The notes under the pieces were generated by a model. The model saw only the letters and a program-made list of their open reading frames with translations, did not search any database and was not told the DNA's origin. Below are positions 1 to 10,462 of a stretch of 47,311 nt of DNA, piece by piece. Within the stretch, counting starts at the first letter, position 1, and every line of letters begins with the position of its first letter. Position numbers and translations under genes: made by a program. The stretch spans positions 1 to 47,311 of the forward strand of contig JAVCCG010000101.1 of the NCBI GenBank assembly GCA_030765605.1, written 5' to 3'. The stretch comes from Candidatus Alcyoniella australis. Its GTDB lineage: Bacteria; Lernaellota; Lernaellaia; JAVCCG01; Alcyoniellaceae.

Positions 1-78
1 TCGCCATCCCCCCTCTCGCAGGAGGCTATCCCAACCTGATTCGGGGTGTCAACAAGAGCTCGTGGAACTGCTGCGGTC

Positions 79-999
79 CTAAAAAATATACTCGGCACGA
101 TGGACCGCGACCTGTTCGGCTCCGCAATCGCGCAGCAGGGCCACCAGCCGATCCAGGGCATTGGCAGGCGCAACGATCTCGACGCGCATGCCCGCGTCCG
201 AGGGCGCTTGGCTGACCAGCCGTGCGCCGAGTTCGTCCAGCCCGGCAACGAGCCGCTCCATTTCGCAGTCGACCTGCGCCCTGAACTCCAGCGAGTTGCG
301 CGCCTCGATCGTGGCCAGCATCCTCCCGCACAGCCGCGCCACCGCCTCGCTCGTGGATCCGGGATCCAGAGGCCGTCCAACCAGACAGGCCTGCGATTCG
401 AGGATCACGCCGTCGTCCAGGCGCCTTAGCCCATTCTGGGCCAGGGTTACACCGCTGGAAGTCAGGTCGACGACCAGGTCCGCGCGTCCCGAGGCGGGCA
501 TCGCCTCGATCGCCCCCTGCCCGCGCACCAGCGCATAGGCGGTTAGACCGCGCTTGCCCAGAAAGCTCCGCGTCAGGTTGGGAAAGCTCGTGCCCACGCG
601 CAACGTCCTGCCGTGCGCTTCGAGGAACTGCGGCGCGAGCTCGATCAGATCCTCGATCCGGGTCACGTCGATCCACATCTGCGGCACCGCCGTCACCAGG
701 CTCGCCGCGCCGAACCCCAATTCCTGGATCAGGCAGCTCAGCCCATGCGTATGCTCCTGGTCCTCGTGAAACAGGTCCAGGCCGGTAATCCCCGCGTCGG
801 CCGTGCCGTCGCACAGCCGCCGGGCGACCTCCTCGGCACGACAGAACAGCAGGTCCATCCCGTCGATCCCGATAAGCGTGCCGCTGTAGCTGCGGCCTCC
901 GCCCGCGACCTTGAGTCCGCAACGGCCGAGAAACTCGATTGCCGATTGGTGCAGGCTGCCCTTGCTCGGCAGAGCCAGCGTCGCGCGTCGGGCGCTCAT
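79..999 (-). CDS. hisG: ATP phosphoribosyltransferase HisG
   Basis: This enzyme condenses ATP with PRPP in the first step of histidine biosynthesis, in the cytoplasm. The N-terminus has the HisG pattern (LALPSKGSL), then VGTSFPNLT near residue 157, and the PRPP-loop region VDLTSSGVTLAQNGL near residues 177-191, which matches the family's D-I-x-(E/S)-(T/S)-G-x-T-L motif. At 306 residues it is longer than the short HisG that normally partners HisZ (about 210-230). The last ~80 residues (VEIVAPANALDRLVALLRDCGA) resemble the ACT-like regulatory domain of long HisG. Its ATG overlaps the hisZ stop by 4 nt (ATGA) and is preceded by GGAGGAAGG, so translation is probably coupled. The pairing of an apparently long HisG with HisZ is odd. 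The family call is firm; the regulatory-domain call is inference. Confidence 0.93.
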   Translation of the reverse strand: MSARRATLALPSKGSLHQSAIEFLGRCGLKVAGGGRSYSGTLIGIDGMDLLFCRAEEVARRLCDGTADAGITGLDLFHEDQEHTHGLSCLIQELGFGAASLVTAVPQMWIDVTRIEDLIELAPQFLEAHGRTLRVGTSFPNLTRSFLGKRGLTAYALVRGQGAIEAMPASGRADLVVDLTSSGVTLAQNGLRRLDDGVILESQACLVGRPLDPGSTSEAVARLCGRMLATIEARNSLEFRAQVDCEMERLVAGLDELGARLVSQAPSDAGMRVEIVAPANALDRLVALLRDCGAEQVAVHRAEYIF

Positions 1000-2156
1000 C
1001 CTTCCTCCCCATCGATCGCCAGCGCGCCTTGGAGCGAGACGGCGAAACCCACGGCGTCGACATCAAGCCGCGGATCGATCATTTTCACCAGGGGATCGTA
1101 GCGGCCGCCGCCGCCGATCACTCGCTCGCCGCGCCGCAGCTCGAAGATCATCCCGCTGTAGTAGGCAAAGGGGCGGCTCAGGCCGAAGTCGAGCAGCAGC
1201 CGCTCCCCGCTGCCGACCGCTTTGTCGATCATCTCGATCAGTCGTTCCAGCCGCTCCAGCGGTTGGCAAATCTCATCGGCAAAAGTCGCGGTGATCTTCG
1301 CCAGACTTCTGAGTGCCTGCTGCGGCGATCCGCAGATCGAGGACACGTCGCGCAGCAGCTTGCGCGTGGCGTTGTCCAGAGTAAACGAGCTGCGTACGAT
1401 CTGCGTATCCCAAAAGCGCTCGGCGATCCGGCGCGGATCGCGCTGCCCCACCTGCTGCAGCGGCATGCCTGAGATGATCTTCAATACCAGCTGGACTCCC
1501 TGCTCGCGCTCGAGCTGCGCCAGGGCGTCGGGCAACGCCGGCTCCTGCGGCTCCTCGTCGGATATCGCGCGTTGCAGCGCCGCCGGATGATTGAGCAGGT
1601 TGATCAGCCGACGACAGGCGTGCTGCGGCAGGTCCAGCGCGTCGATCAGCGTGCCGACCAACGAGAAGTCGCTCAGCGCCAGCACAGCGTCGTTGCAACC
1701 GATCGCGTCGATCGCGGCGATTGCCGTGGAGATAATCTCGGCGTCGGCCGCCAGCCGGTCTTCAGCCCCGATCAATTCGGCCCCAACCTGGCGTTCCTGG
1801 CGCGGCCTGCCGGCGGCTGCCGGACGATGGCGAAATACCGGGCCGTCGTAAAACAGCCGTAGCGGCCGCGGACGGTCGGTCATGTGCGCGGCAAATGCGC
1901 GAATCACCGGAATCGTCATCTCGGGCCGCAGGCAGACCTCGTGCCCGCCGGGGTCCTCGAACACGTACATCGAGCGGCGCACGACCTCGCCCGAGCGCAG
2001 CAAAAACGGCTCCACCGGCTCGATCACCGGCACGTCGATCTTGCCGTATCCGCGCTGCGCCAGCACAGCACAGGCCTCGGCCGCGGCCGAGCTGAGGCGT
2101 TGCGCCTGCTCGGGTAGGTTGACCACCATTCCCGCCACCGACCTGTTGGGACTCAT
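996..2156 (-). CDS. hisZ: HisZ, ATP phosphoribosyltransferase regulatory subunit (HisRS paralogue)
   Basis: The product has the catalytic core of a histidyl-tRNA synthetase but no anticodon domain (386 residues). It shows a class II motif 2 region (VFRHRPAAAGRPRQERQVGAE), then YYSGMIFELRRG and IGGGGRYDPLV near residues 333-355. The HisRS signature R-G-L-D-Y-Y-T is altered to S-R-P-F-A-Y-Y-S, as expected for HisZ rather than a charging enzyme. In known systems HisZ binds short HisG and supplies histidine feedback control. The ATG overlaps the upstream ammonia-lyase stop by 4 nt, and the stop overlaps the hisG start by 4 nt, so these three genes must share one transcript. A HisS paralogue role is unlikely because a full hisS lies two genes upstream. 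Confidence 0.92.
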   Translation of the reverse strand: MSPNRSVAGMVVNLPEQAQRLSSAAAEACAVLAQRGYGKIDVPVIEPVEPFLLRSGEVVRRSMYVFEDPGGHEVCLRPEMTIPVIRAFAAHMTDRPRPLRLFYDGPVFRHRPAAAGRPRQERQVGAELIGAEDRLAADAEIISTAIAAIDAIGCNDAVLALSDFSLVGTLIDALDLPQHACRRLINLLNHPAALQRAISDEEPQEPALPDALAQLEREQGVQLVLKIISGMPLQQVGQRDPRRIAERFWDTQIVRSSFTLDNATRKLLRDVSSICGSPQQALRSLAKITATFADEICQPLERLERLIEMIDKAVGSGERLLLDFGLSRPFAYYSGMIFELRRGERVIGGGGRYDPLVKMIDPRLDVDAVGFAVSLQGALAIDGEEG

Positions 2157-4339
2157 CCTTGCCTTGACCTCCGTCTATCCATCTCCTCGGCCAAACCGGC
2201 GAGGGTTCCGTTCCTGATCAGCCGCACCACCCGATCGATATCGGGGAACAGCACTCGGTCGTTCTCTAAGAACTCGACACCTTCGCGCTTGAGCGTCGTC
2301 ATCAGCCTGCGGGTCATCGCTCCGGGTTTGAACGGCAGGCGGAAGTGCAGCGCCTGGAACGCGGTCAACAGCTCGATGGCAATCACCTGCTCGGCGTTGT
2401 CGATCACCTCGCGGCATTTGCGCGCCGAGATCGGCCCCATGCTCACGTGGTCCTCGCTCCCGGCGCAGGTCGGGATCGAATCGGTGGACGCCGGATGGGT
2501 CAGCACCTTGTTCTCCGAGACCAGGGCCGCGGCCGTGTACTGCGGCACCATAAACCCAGAGTTGAGCCCCGAATGCTGCACCAGAAACGCCGGCAGCCCC
2601 GATGAGACGTCCTCGTCCACCAGGTGCGCGATCCGCCGCTCGGAGATGCTGGCCAGCTCGCTCAGCGCGATGGCCAGGTAGTCCAGGATGATCGCCAGCG
2701 GCTCGCCGTGGAAGTTGCCGCCGCCGATCACCGAACCCAGGCTGCGCTCGATCAGCTCCGCGTCGCTGGTCAGCCAACGGCGATATTGGGCCGGGCTCAT
2801 CGATCCGAAACCCTCGGGCGGCTCGGGTGGAAACAGCAGCGGGTTGTCCGTGGCCGAGTTGATCTCGATTCGCAGCACCTCGTAAGTATTCAGACACGCC
2901 TGGTAGGCGCAGGCAACGACCTGCGGTATGCAGCGGAACGAGTAGTCGTCCTGGAACGGCGGCGCCGAGGGGACCGAGTGTGCCAGATCGCGCAGGGCGT
3001 CGGCCACGTGATCGCGCGCCTTGTCCGCCGGTGGAAAGCGCCGCGCCAGCATCGTGCGGTAGACCTCGGTCAGAGCCTGTTCGGTATCGGACAGCGCCAG
3101 TCGGAAGGCGCGGATCTGGCTTCTGATCTCCGGTTCCCAGGCCACGGTCTGCTGTCGCGACTGCTGTGCCAGACGCAGGCCCTGGCGATAGCGGCGCGCC
3201 GGGCTGTCGAGAAATTCGCGCAGCCGCCCGGCGATCTGATCGATATCGGATTTGCAGCGCAACAGTACCTGGGCGTCGGCCTCGCCGCTGTGCTTGGTCA
3301 AGTCGGCCAGGTCCTTTTCGGCGTCGAGCAGACGCAGGATCGCGCGATTGACGTAAGCCGAGTTGAGGTGCCAGCGGATGATGTCGCTGCCCTCGATGTA
3401 CCCGCGAATGCGCCGGCTGACCTCGAGCTGGAACGGCTGCGGCCGGACTTGGGCCAACCGTTCGTCATAGGCATACGGCACGGCCTTCTGCGCCTCGATG
3501 CTCGCGGTGTGAGCGATCTCGACCGCCTTGAGCATCTGCATCGAATCGTACAGGCCGAGCACTCCCAGGGCGGCCATCAGCTGGGTGCCGTTGTTCAGCG
3601 CCAGGCCCTCCTTGGCGCGCAGCTCGATCGGTCGAAACTTCCAATCCCGTGATTTGGCCAGCCGCTCGAACTCACGCGACGATTGGGGCAGTCGTTCGAA
3701 ATCGTCGACACACAAATGACTCCAGAACCGACCCCGATCGTGGTCGCCGTCGGGTTCGCGGTCGCGGGGACGCATCACGCGGCCCTGGTCGTCGCCCATT
3801 AATACCAGCGCCAGGTGCGACAGCGGCGCCAGGTCGCCCGAGGCCCCGACCGAGCCCTTGGCCGGGATGAACGGGAAGATGTCGTCGTTGAGCATCTGGA
3901 CCAAGCGCTGGACCACCTCGGCTCTGATCCCCGAGTGCCCTTGGCACAGGGCGTTGGCCCGCAAAAGCATCGTCGCCCGCACCACGTCCTCGGGCAGCGG
4001 TTCTCCCACGCCGCAGGCGTGGCTGCGGATCAGGTTGCGTTGCAGCCGACCCACATCCTCGGGCTCGATGATTTTATCGCGCAGTCGGCCGAAGCCCGTG
4101 GTCAGGCCGTAGACCACGGCCTGGCGTTCGAGCAGCACGTCGACCAGCGCGCGGCAACAGTCCATCCGCCGCCGTGCCTCGGGGGCGATGCGCACTCGCG
4201 CGCGGTGGCGCGCCACGGCCACTATCTGCTCTACGTTCAACGAAAGTCCGTCGAGCGTGACCCGCCGGATTTTTTTGCACAGCCTGGGAGCGGACAGAAA
4301 ATCCATCCCAGCCCGGCGAGCGTTGGCCGCGTCGTCCAA
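2153..4339 (-). CDS. Histidine ammonia-lyase-like MIO enzyme with large internal insertions
   Basis: This is a member of the HAL/PAL family, which eliminates ammonia using an MIO cofactor made from Ala-Ser-Gly. The ASG is at residues 166-168 (VGASGDLAPLSH). HutH active-site residues have counterparts here: Tyr77, His107 in RSHACGVGE, Asn250, Gln463 and Tyr466 in FQDDYSFRC, Phe543 in GGNFHGEP, and Glu629 in SEDHVSMG. His107 and Glu629 favour histidine over phenylalanine. The protein has 728 residues against about 510 for HutH. The extra length lies mainly at about 184-232, 321-458 (helical, charged) and 504-538. The middle insertion precedes the QDxYSxR segment, so it is not the plant PAL shielding domain, which lies further C-terminal. 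The start is TTG, 3 nt after the hisS stop; an ATG at codon 12 is an alternative. No hutU, hutI or hutG is nearby. A different amino acid substrate or a mutase role is possible. Confidence 0.88.
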   Translation of the reverse strand: MDDAANARRAGMDFLSAPRLCKKIRRVTLDGLSLNVEQIVAVARHRARVRIAPEARRRMDCCRALVDVLLERQAVVYGLTTGFGRLRDKIIEPEDVGRLQRNLIRSHACGVGEPLPEDVVRATMLLRANALCQGHSGIRAEVVQRLVQMLNDDIFPFIPAKGSVGASGDLAPLSHLALVLMGDDQGRVMRPRDREPDGDHDRGRFWSHLCVDDFERLPQSSREFERLAKSRDWKFRPIELRAKEGLALNNGTQLMAALGVLGLYDSMQMLKAVEIAHTASIEAQKAVPYAYDERLAQVRPQPFQLEVSRRIRGYIEGSDIIRWHLNSAYVNRAILRLLDAEKDLADLTKHSGEADAQVLLRCKSDIDQIAGRLREFLDSPARRYRQGLRLAQQSRQQTVAWEPEIRSQIRAFRLALSDTEQALTEVYRTMLARRFPPADKARDHVADALRDLAHSVPSAPPFQDDYSFRCIPQVVACAYQACLNTYEVLRIEINSATDNPLLFPPEPPEGFGSMSPAQYRRWLTSDAELIERSLGSVIGGGNFHGEPLAIILDYLAIALSELASISERRIAHLVDEDVSSGLPAFLVQHSGLNSGFMVPQYTAAALVSENKVLTHPASTDSIPTCAGSEDHVSMGPISARKCREVIDNAEQVIAIELLTAFQALHFRLPFKPGAMTRRLMTTLKREGVEFLENDRVLFPDIDRVVRLIRNGTLAGLAEEMDRRRSRQG

Positions 4340-4342
4340 ATC

Positions 4343-5731
4343 CTATTCCCCTCGTCCCAGTAGGCTTAGCACCTCGGGCACCAAACGTTCCCGCGGCACC
4401 TCGGTCTGCTTGCTGCGATTATCCTTGTCAACGAACTCGCCCGCCATCGAGCGGATCTGCACTGTACCGTTATTAAGCTCGTCCGAGCCCAGCAGCACGA
4501 CTACGCGCACGCCCAGGTCGTCGCCGTGTTTGAACTGGTGCTTTATCTTGCGCGTGCCCGAATAGAGTACCGTGTTGATCCCCGCCCCGCGCAACTGGGC
4601 GGCGATGCCGAAGCACTCGGGCCGCAGTGCGTCATCGAAGACCACGATCAGCACCTCGGCGGTCGAGGGCCGCTGCTGGATCAGCCCAAGCATCTCCATG
4701 GCCGCCATCACCCGGTCCACGCCGATCGAGGCGCCGGTGGCGGGCAGCGAACGTTTGCTGAAGCGTCCAACCAGGCCGTCGTAGCGTCCGCCGCCGAACA
4801 CCGTCCCGATCTGCGGCGCGCTACGCAGCATCGCCTCGAAGATCATCCCGGTGTAGTAATCCAGCCCGCGGGCGATCGAGAGGTCGATGCAGAACGCATC
4901 AGCCGGAACGTCGTTGGCCGGCAGCGCCTCGACGATGTTGCGCAAATCCGACAGCGCCTCGTCGGCGCGCTCCACGCCGTGGAAGAATTCGACCAGCTGT
5001 GCAAGCTGATCAAGCGCGTCGCCCCTGATCGCCAGGAAACGTTCGATCGTATCGACCGCAACGGTCGACAAGCCCAGCGGCGGCGCGTCGATCCCATCGA
5101 CCATCTGCTGCGGCGCGTTGCCCAGCAGGAGCCGCACTTTTTCCCAGCCCAGCCGGTCGAGCTTATCCAGGGTGCGCAGCACACCGAAGCTCTGCTGCTC
5201 GTCGATGCCGGCCTTGGCGATCAAGGCCTGCAGTATCCCGCGGTGACTGATCTTGATCAGCGAGTCGGACATGCCGATGGCGCACAAGGTGCGGTGGACC
5301 ATGGTTAAAATCTCGACATCGGCCCAGACCGCGGGCTCGCCCACGATGTCCGCGTCGAACTGGGCGAACTCGCGAAAGCGCCCCGGCTTGTGCTTCTCCG
5401 CGCGCCAGACGTTGGCGCAATGGTAGACCCGCAACGGCCAGACGAGCTGTTTGGAGTGCTCCGAGCAGACCCTGGCCAGCGGCACGGTCAGGTCGAAACG
5501 CAGCCCGACCTGGTTGTCGTCGTCATCCACGAAGTGGTAGATCTCCTTCTCGACCTCGCCCTGGCCCAGCAGCACCTCGCGGTACTCCAACGCCGGGGTG
5601 TCGATCGGCGAGAACCCGTGCCGCTCGTAGACCGTGCGCACGCGCTGGATTAACTCGAGGCGCGCCATCTGCCGCGAGGGCAGGAAATCCTGGAACCCGG
5701 GCAGGGTCCGCGGTCTGACGAAATCGGCCAA
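4343..5731 (-). CDS. hisS: Histidyl-tRNA synthetase
   Basis: This enzyme charges tRNA-His. The 462-residue product carries class II motif 2 (NVWRAEKHKPGRFREFAQFD), the two histidine-binding signatures (ARGLDYYTGMIFE and GGGRYDGLVGRF), motif 3 (GASIGVDRVMAAME) and a C-terminal anticodon-binding domain of about 95 residues. The start is TTG, chosen because a strong ribosome-binding site GGAGGTGA lies 3 nt before it and the protein begins as expected (PRTLPGFQDFLP). It is the first gene of hisS - ammonia-lyase - hisZ - hisG, with 3-nt spacing or 4-nt overlaps throughout. A 170-nt leader upstream contains a long nested inverted repeat (5791-5845). Confidence 0.97.
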   Translation of the reverse strand: MADFVRPRTLPGFQDFLPSRQMARLELIQRVRTVYERHGFSPIDTPALEYREVLLGQGEVEKEIYHFVDDDDNQVGLRFDLTVPLARVCSEHSKQLVWPLRVYHCANVWRAEKHKPGRFREFAQFDADIVGEPAVWADVEILTMVHRTLCAIGMSDSLIKISHRGILQALIAKAGIDEQQSFGVLRTLDKLDRLGWEKVRLLLGNAPQQMVDGIDAPPLGLSTVAVDTIERFLAIRGDALDQLAQLVEFFHGVERADEALSDLRNIVEALPANDVPADAFCIDLSIARGLDYYTGMIFEAMLRSAPQIGTVFGGGRYDGLVGRFSKRSLPATGASIGVDRVMAAMEMLGLIQQRPSTAEVLIVVFDDALRPECFGIAAQLRGAGINTVLYSGTRKIKHQFKHGDDLGVRVVVLLGSDELNNGTVQIRSMAGEFVDKDNRSKQTEVPRERLVPEVLSLLGRGE

Positions 5732-5790
5732 AAATCACCTCCCAGGGCGGATTATCGGTACGGCTGCGTTATATCCGGCCCACGGCGCGA

Positions 5791-5845
5791 GGTCAATCCT
5801 TCGGCTTTCCCCGGACCGAGAGCCGGGGCTTGCTCAGGATTGACC
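5791..5845 (-). promoter_or_regulatory. Nested inverted repeat in the hisS leader
   Basis: Between the SGNH gene and hisS, GGTCAATCCT at 5791-5800 is matched exactly by AGGATTGACC at 5836-5845. Inside it, CCCCGG (5809-5814) pairs with CCGGGG (5823-5828). The RNA would fold as a 10-bp outer stem, an internal loop and a 6-bp GC stem, about 60 nt before the hisS start codon. No T-run follows, so it is not a classic terminator. I see no T-box AGGGTGGNACCGCG sequence. A processing site, attenuator or repeat element is possible. Confidence 0.55.
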
Positions 5846-5901
5846 CTGAGCGGCGTTTTCAACCCCGCCTTGATAGGCAAAGTTTGGCGCCGTCGAACGG
5901 G

Positions 5902-7248
5902 TCAATGCAGCATGTGATAGCTGAACACGTCGATCAGCGGCACCTGCATACGCAAAAGCAGATATCCTGCGCCCAACGCCGCCGCATCTTGGATGTATTG
6001 CTCTTTGGAAAAGATAGCGAGCCGTGCTCGGTGCTGCGCGTTGTCAACGGTCGTAAGTTCGTCCGTTCCGCCCTCAAGATAATTGTGGTCTACCACGTCG
6101 GCGATCTGCATTCCCAGCCGCGAATACCCGTACCAGCGTAGATGGCAGGTGTCGTAATACAGGTTGCGGTCGGCGATTCCGTGGACGGACATCTGCATCA
6201 CCAACTCGTTCAGGTCGATAAACGTCGTTTTGGAGCGCTGAGCCTCCTGGCGAACGATTTGGTTGAACAGCTCCAGATATAAGTTGGCGTTCAGACCGGC
6301 GTAGATTCCCTGCGCTTGATCGATCATGCCCAGTTGCTCCAGGCAGTTCGCGCGCAGGTATCGCGAATAAGGATCGATCCTTCCGCGCACAAGCTGCTCG
6401 GCGGCCGCGTAATCGCCCTGGAGAAAAAGCCGGACCGCACCTTCCAATTCATCGCCCAGCTCAAGATCTTCCAGCGGGCGGCTGCTTTGCAGTTCAGCGA
6501 GCCTCTCCGCACGACGATACATCAAGCCCCACGCCCGATCCTTGTGATTGATCGGAATCGTCGCCAGAATCAGCTCAACGTTCGCCTGCCTTGCTCGACG
6601 CTGCATTTGCCGTATGTTGTCGCAAAAAATATCCCGCATCTGCTCGGGATTGAGATCGACCGGCGGTTCCTGGTTCACATTATCCAATAGCGCCCTGCGT
6701 AAAATCCTCACCAGCGCCAGTTTATCGTCTTGATAATTATGGCTTGGAGTTGACCCGGCCATCGTCTCATTGTTGCCCATTGAGACCAGAATCGCGTCGG
6801 GCTGATAGCCCAGCGCCTCGTTAAAAATCCGTAGAACGTCCGAAGATCCGGGGGTGCCGGCACCGGCATTGATGATGCGGAAGCGCCTCGTCGGATAACG
6901 CAACAACAATTCGCGCTCGATCCAGCGACTCATCGGGCACATGGTTTTATAGGGAAAACTTTGGGCAAAGGAGTCGCCGAGGATGAACATTCGGAACTCA
7001 CCCTCGGGCTTGATCGCCGTGAACTCATCGGTCAAATCACTCTCGGGTTCAACTACCTGAACCGTGTCGCCCTTGATCTCGAAGATGCTCGTTGGATTGT
7101 CGGATTCGAGTTCCTGCCACAGCAATCCCTGTTGTTCCAGATAGACGGCGGCGAATTCGAGCAGCACCAACAGAACCAGCACGACCGACAGCGCCCAAAG
7201 GATTGTACGGATCGGCTTCCATAGCTTAAAAAAAACGCGCCGTTCCAT
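5902..7248 (-). CDS. Membrane-anchored SGNH/GDSL-fold protein
   Basis: The 448-residue product has one N-terminal membrane segment (about 15-36) followed by an extracytoplasmic SGNH-hydrolase-like domain. Block I is FILGDSFAQS with Ser93. Block III is SMGNNE near 156-161, and block V is YYDTCHLRWYG with Asp366 and His369. The putative Ser-Asp-His set is therefore complete. About 120 residues between blocks III and V (near 250-330) look like short helical TPR-style pairs (GDYAAAEQL, MIDQAQGIY). Such proteins often hydrolyse or acylate cell-envelope sugars, but no substrate can be named. ATG is preceded by GGAGAGCG. It starts 31 nt after asnS and ends 170 nt before hisS, so it may be read through from the synthetase genes. 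A distant relative is at 31669-32643. Confidence 0.75.
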   Translation of the reverse strand: MERRVFFKLWKPIRTILWALSVVLVLLVLLEFAAVYLEQQGLLWQELESDNPTSIFEIKGDTVQVVEPESDLTDEFTAIKPEGEFRMFILGDSFAQSFPYKTMCPMSRWIERELLLRYPTRRFRIINAGAGTPGSSDVLRIFNEALGYQPDAILVSMGNNETMAGSTPSHNYQDDKLALVRILRRALLDNVNQEPPVDLNPEQMRDIFCDNIRQMQRRARQANVELILATIPINHKDRAWGLMYRRAERLAELQSSRPLEDLELGDELEGAVRLFLQGDYAAAEQLVRGRIDPYSRYLRANCLEQLGMIDQAQGIYAGLNANLYLELFNQIVRQEAQRSKTTFIDLNELVMQMSVHGIADRNLYYDTCHLRWYGYSRLGMQIADVVDHNYLEGGTDELTTVDNAQHRARLAIFSKEQYIQDAAALGAGYLLLRMQVPLIDVFSYHMLH

Positions 7249-7279
7249 CGCTCTCCGATCGGGTCAGCGTACGATTGGT

Positions 7280-8575
<1,296 letters not shown>

Positions 8576-8582
8576 CTTGTCC

Positions 8583-10376
8583 CTACTCTTTGTCCTGTTT
8601 CACGATGCTGATTTTCAGCTCCTCGAGCTGCTCGGGGTCGACCTCGCTGGGCGAACCGGTCATCAGGCAGGTCGCGCGCTGGGTCTTGGGAAAGGCGATC
8701 ACGTCGCGTATTCCCTTGGCGCGGGCCAGCAGCATCACGATGCGGTCCATGCCCAGGGCGATTCCGCCGTGGGGCGGCGCGCCGTAGGTCAACGCGTCGA
8801 GCAGGAAGCCGAACTTCAGCCGCGCCTTTTCCTCGCTTAGACCCAGTGCCTGGAATACGCGCTGCTGCACGTCCTGGCGATGAATACGGATCGAGCCGCC
8901 GCCGATCTCCGAGCCGTTGAGCACCAAGTCGTAACCCTTGGCGCGCACCGACCCCGGATCGCTCTCGAGTTTTTCCAGGTCTTCGTCGGCCGGACTGGTG
9001 AACGGATGGTGCATCGAAAAAAAGCGTTGTTCCTGTTCGTTCCATTCCAAAAGCGGGAAGTCGACCACCCAGAGGAAGTTCCACTTGTTCTCGTCGATCA
9101 GCTCCAGCTCGGCGCCGAGCTTGAGTCGCAATGCGCCCAGTGCGTCGAGCACTACATTGCGTTTGTCGGCCACGAACAGCAGCAGGTCGCCCTGGGCCGC
9201 GCCGCAACGCTGGATCATTTTTTCCAACGCCTTGGGTTCGAGAAACTTTCCCACGCCCGAGCCGCGCCCTTCGTCCGTGTTCTTGACCACGGCCAGCCCC
9301 TTGGCGCCGTAGATCTTGACGAACTCGCCCAGGGCGTCGGTCTGCTTGCGCGACCAGCCGGCGCAGCCCGGGGCCACAATCGCGCCCACGGTTCCGCCGG
9401 CCTCCACCGCCTTCTCGAACACGCCGAATCCGCAGCCCTGGGCCAGATCGCCCAGCTCGCACAGCTCCATGCCAAAGCGCGTATCGGGTTTGTCCGAGCC
9501 GAAGCGCGCCCGGGCCTCGTCAAAGGGCATGCGCGGGAAGGGTCGCGGCGGCTGGTGGCCCACGGCCTTTTGCCAGATCACGTCGACCAATCCCTCGATG
9601 ATTTCGAACAGCTCGTCAGGGCTGATGAAGCTGGCCTCAACATCGATCTGGGTGAACTCGGGTTGGCGATCGGCGCGCAGGTCCTCGTCTCGAAAGCAAC
9701 GCACGATCTGAAAATAGCGGTCGAATCCTGCGACCATGAACAGTTGCTTGAACAGCTGCGGGCTCTGAGGCAGCGCGTAGAAGTCGCCGGGGTTGACCCG
9801 GCTGGGAACGATGTAGTCGCGCGCGCCCTCGGGCGTACTCTTGGTCAGCACCGGGGTCTCCAACTCGAGGAATCCCTTGTCCGACAGGTACTCGCGGGTC
9901 ATGCGGTTGATCTCGTGCCGCAGTACCAGCATGCGCTGCAGCGAGGGTCGCCGCAGGTCCAGGTAGCGGTACTTCAATCGCAGATCCTCGTTGGCGTCGA
10001 TCTCGTCGCGGATGGTGAACGGCGGCGTCTGGGCCTGCGAGAAGATCAGCAGCTCGTCCACCAGCAGTTCAACCTCGCCCGTGGGACGGTCGGGATTAAG
10101 CTGATCGTCGGGACGAGCGTTGATCTGGCCGCTGACGCCGACCACCCATTCGGACCTGATGCTGCGGCTGCGCTCGTAGAGTTGCTCGTCGCGCGAGGGA
10201 TCGATCACTACTTGACAGATCCCGCTGCGGTCGCGCAGATCGACGAAGACCATCCCGCCCAGATCGCGGCGCGAGTGGACCCAACCAAACAGCGTAGCAC
10301 GCGAGCCCACGTCGGCCCTGCGCGGTTCGCCGCACATCTGCGTGCGACGCCGATCGTTCAAATTGTCGAATTGCAT
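8583..10376 (-). CDS. aspS: Aspartyl-tRNA synthetase, bacterial type
   Basis: This enzyme charges tRNA-Asp. It has an N-terminal OB fold ([21 protein letters not shown]), class II motif 2 ([22 protein letters not shown]), the bacterial GAD insertion domain in the middle, and motif 3 ([15 protein letters not shown]) near the C-terminus. The open frame continues 90 nt further upstream with low-complexity arginine-rich residues. I chose the ATG at 10374-10376 because GGAG lies 8 nt before it and the resulting 597 residues match bacterial AspRS (about 590). It is followed 7 nt later by asnS and preceded by a short GC hairpin after the upstream gene. Confidence 0.96.
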   Translation of the reverse strand: MQFDNLNDRRRTQMCGEPRRADVGSRATLFGWVHSRRDLGGMVFVDLRDRSGICQVVIDPSRDEQLYERSRSIRSEWVVGVSGQINARPDDQLNPDRPTGEVELLVDELLIFSQAQTPPFTIRDEIDANEDLRLKYRYLDLRRPSLQRMLVLRHEINRMTREYLSDKGFLELETPVLTKSTPEGARDYIVPSRVNPGDFYALPQSPQLFKQLFMVAGFDRYFQIVRCFRDEDLRADRQPEFTQIDVEASFISPDELFEIIEGLVDVIWQKAVGHQPPRPFPRMPFDEARARFGSDKPDTRFGMELCELGDLAQGCGFGVFEKAVEAGGTVGAIVAPGCAGWSRKQTDALGEFVKIYGAKGLAVVKNTDEGRGSGVGKFLEPKALEKMIQRCGAAQGDLLLFVADKRNVVLDALGALRLKLGAELELIDENKWNFLWVVDFPLLEWNEQEQRFFSMHHPFTSPADEDLEKLESDPGSVRAKGYDLVLNGSEIGGGSIRIHRQDVQQRVFQALGLSEEKARLKFGFLLDALTYGAPPHGGIALGMDRIVMLLARAKGIRDVIAFPKTQRATCLMTGSPSEVDPEQLEELKISIVKQDKE

Positions 10377-10444
10377 CCCGAATGCTCCAGCTCGTCCGGG
10401 ACCATCATCCCGACCGTTTTTCCCGATCCTACATCGTCGGGCGG

Positions 10445-10461
10445 CCGGGCGCGGCGCCCGG
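10445..10461 (-). terminator. GC hairpin directly after the small exported-protein gene
   Basis: CCGGGCG (10445-10451) and CGCCCGG (10455-10461) form a 7-bp stem with a 3-nt loop, starting one base after the TGA of the gene ending at 10463. There is no T-run on the minus strand, so it may protect the transcript 3' end or attenuate rather than terminate. Confidence 0.4.
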
Positions 10462-10462
10462 G

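Noticed and set aside
5732-5901. A T-box riboswitch before hisS
   Set aside because: The leader is short and lacks the conserved T-box sequence and an antiterminator or terminator pair.
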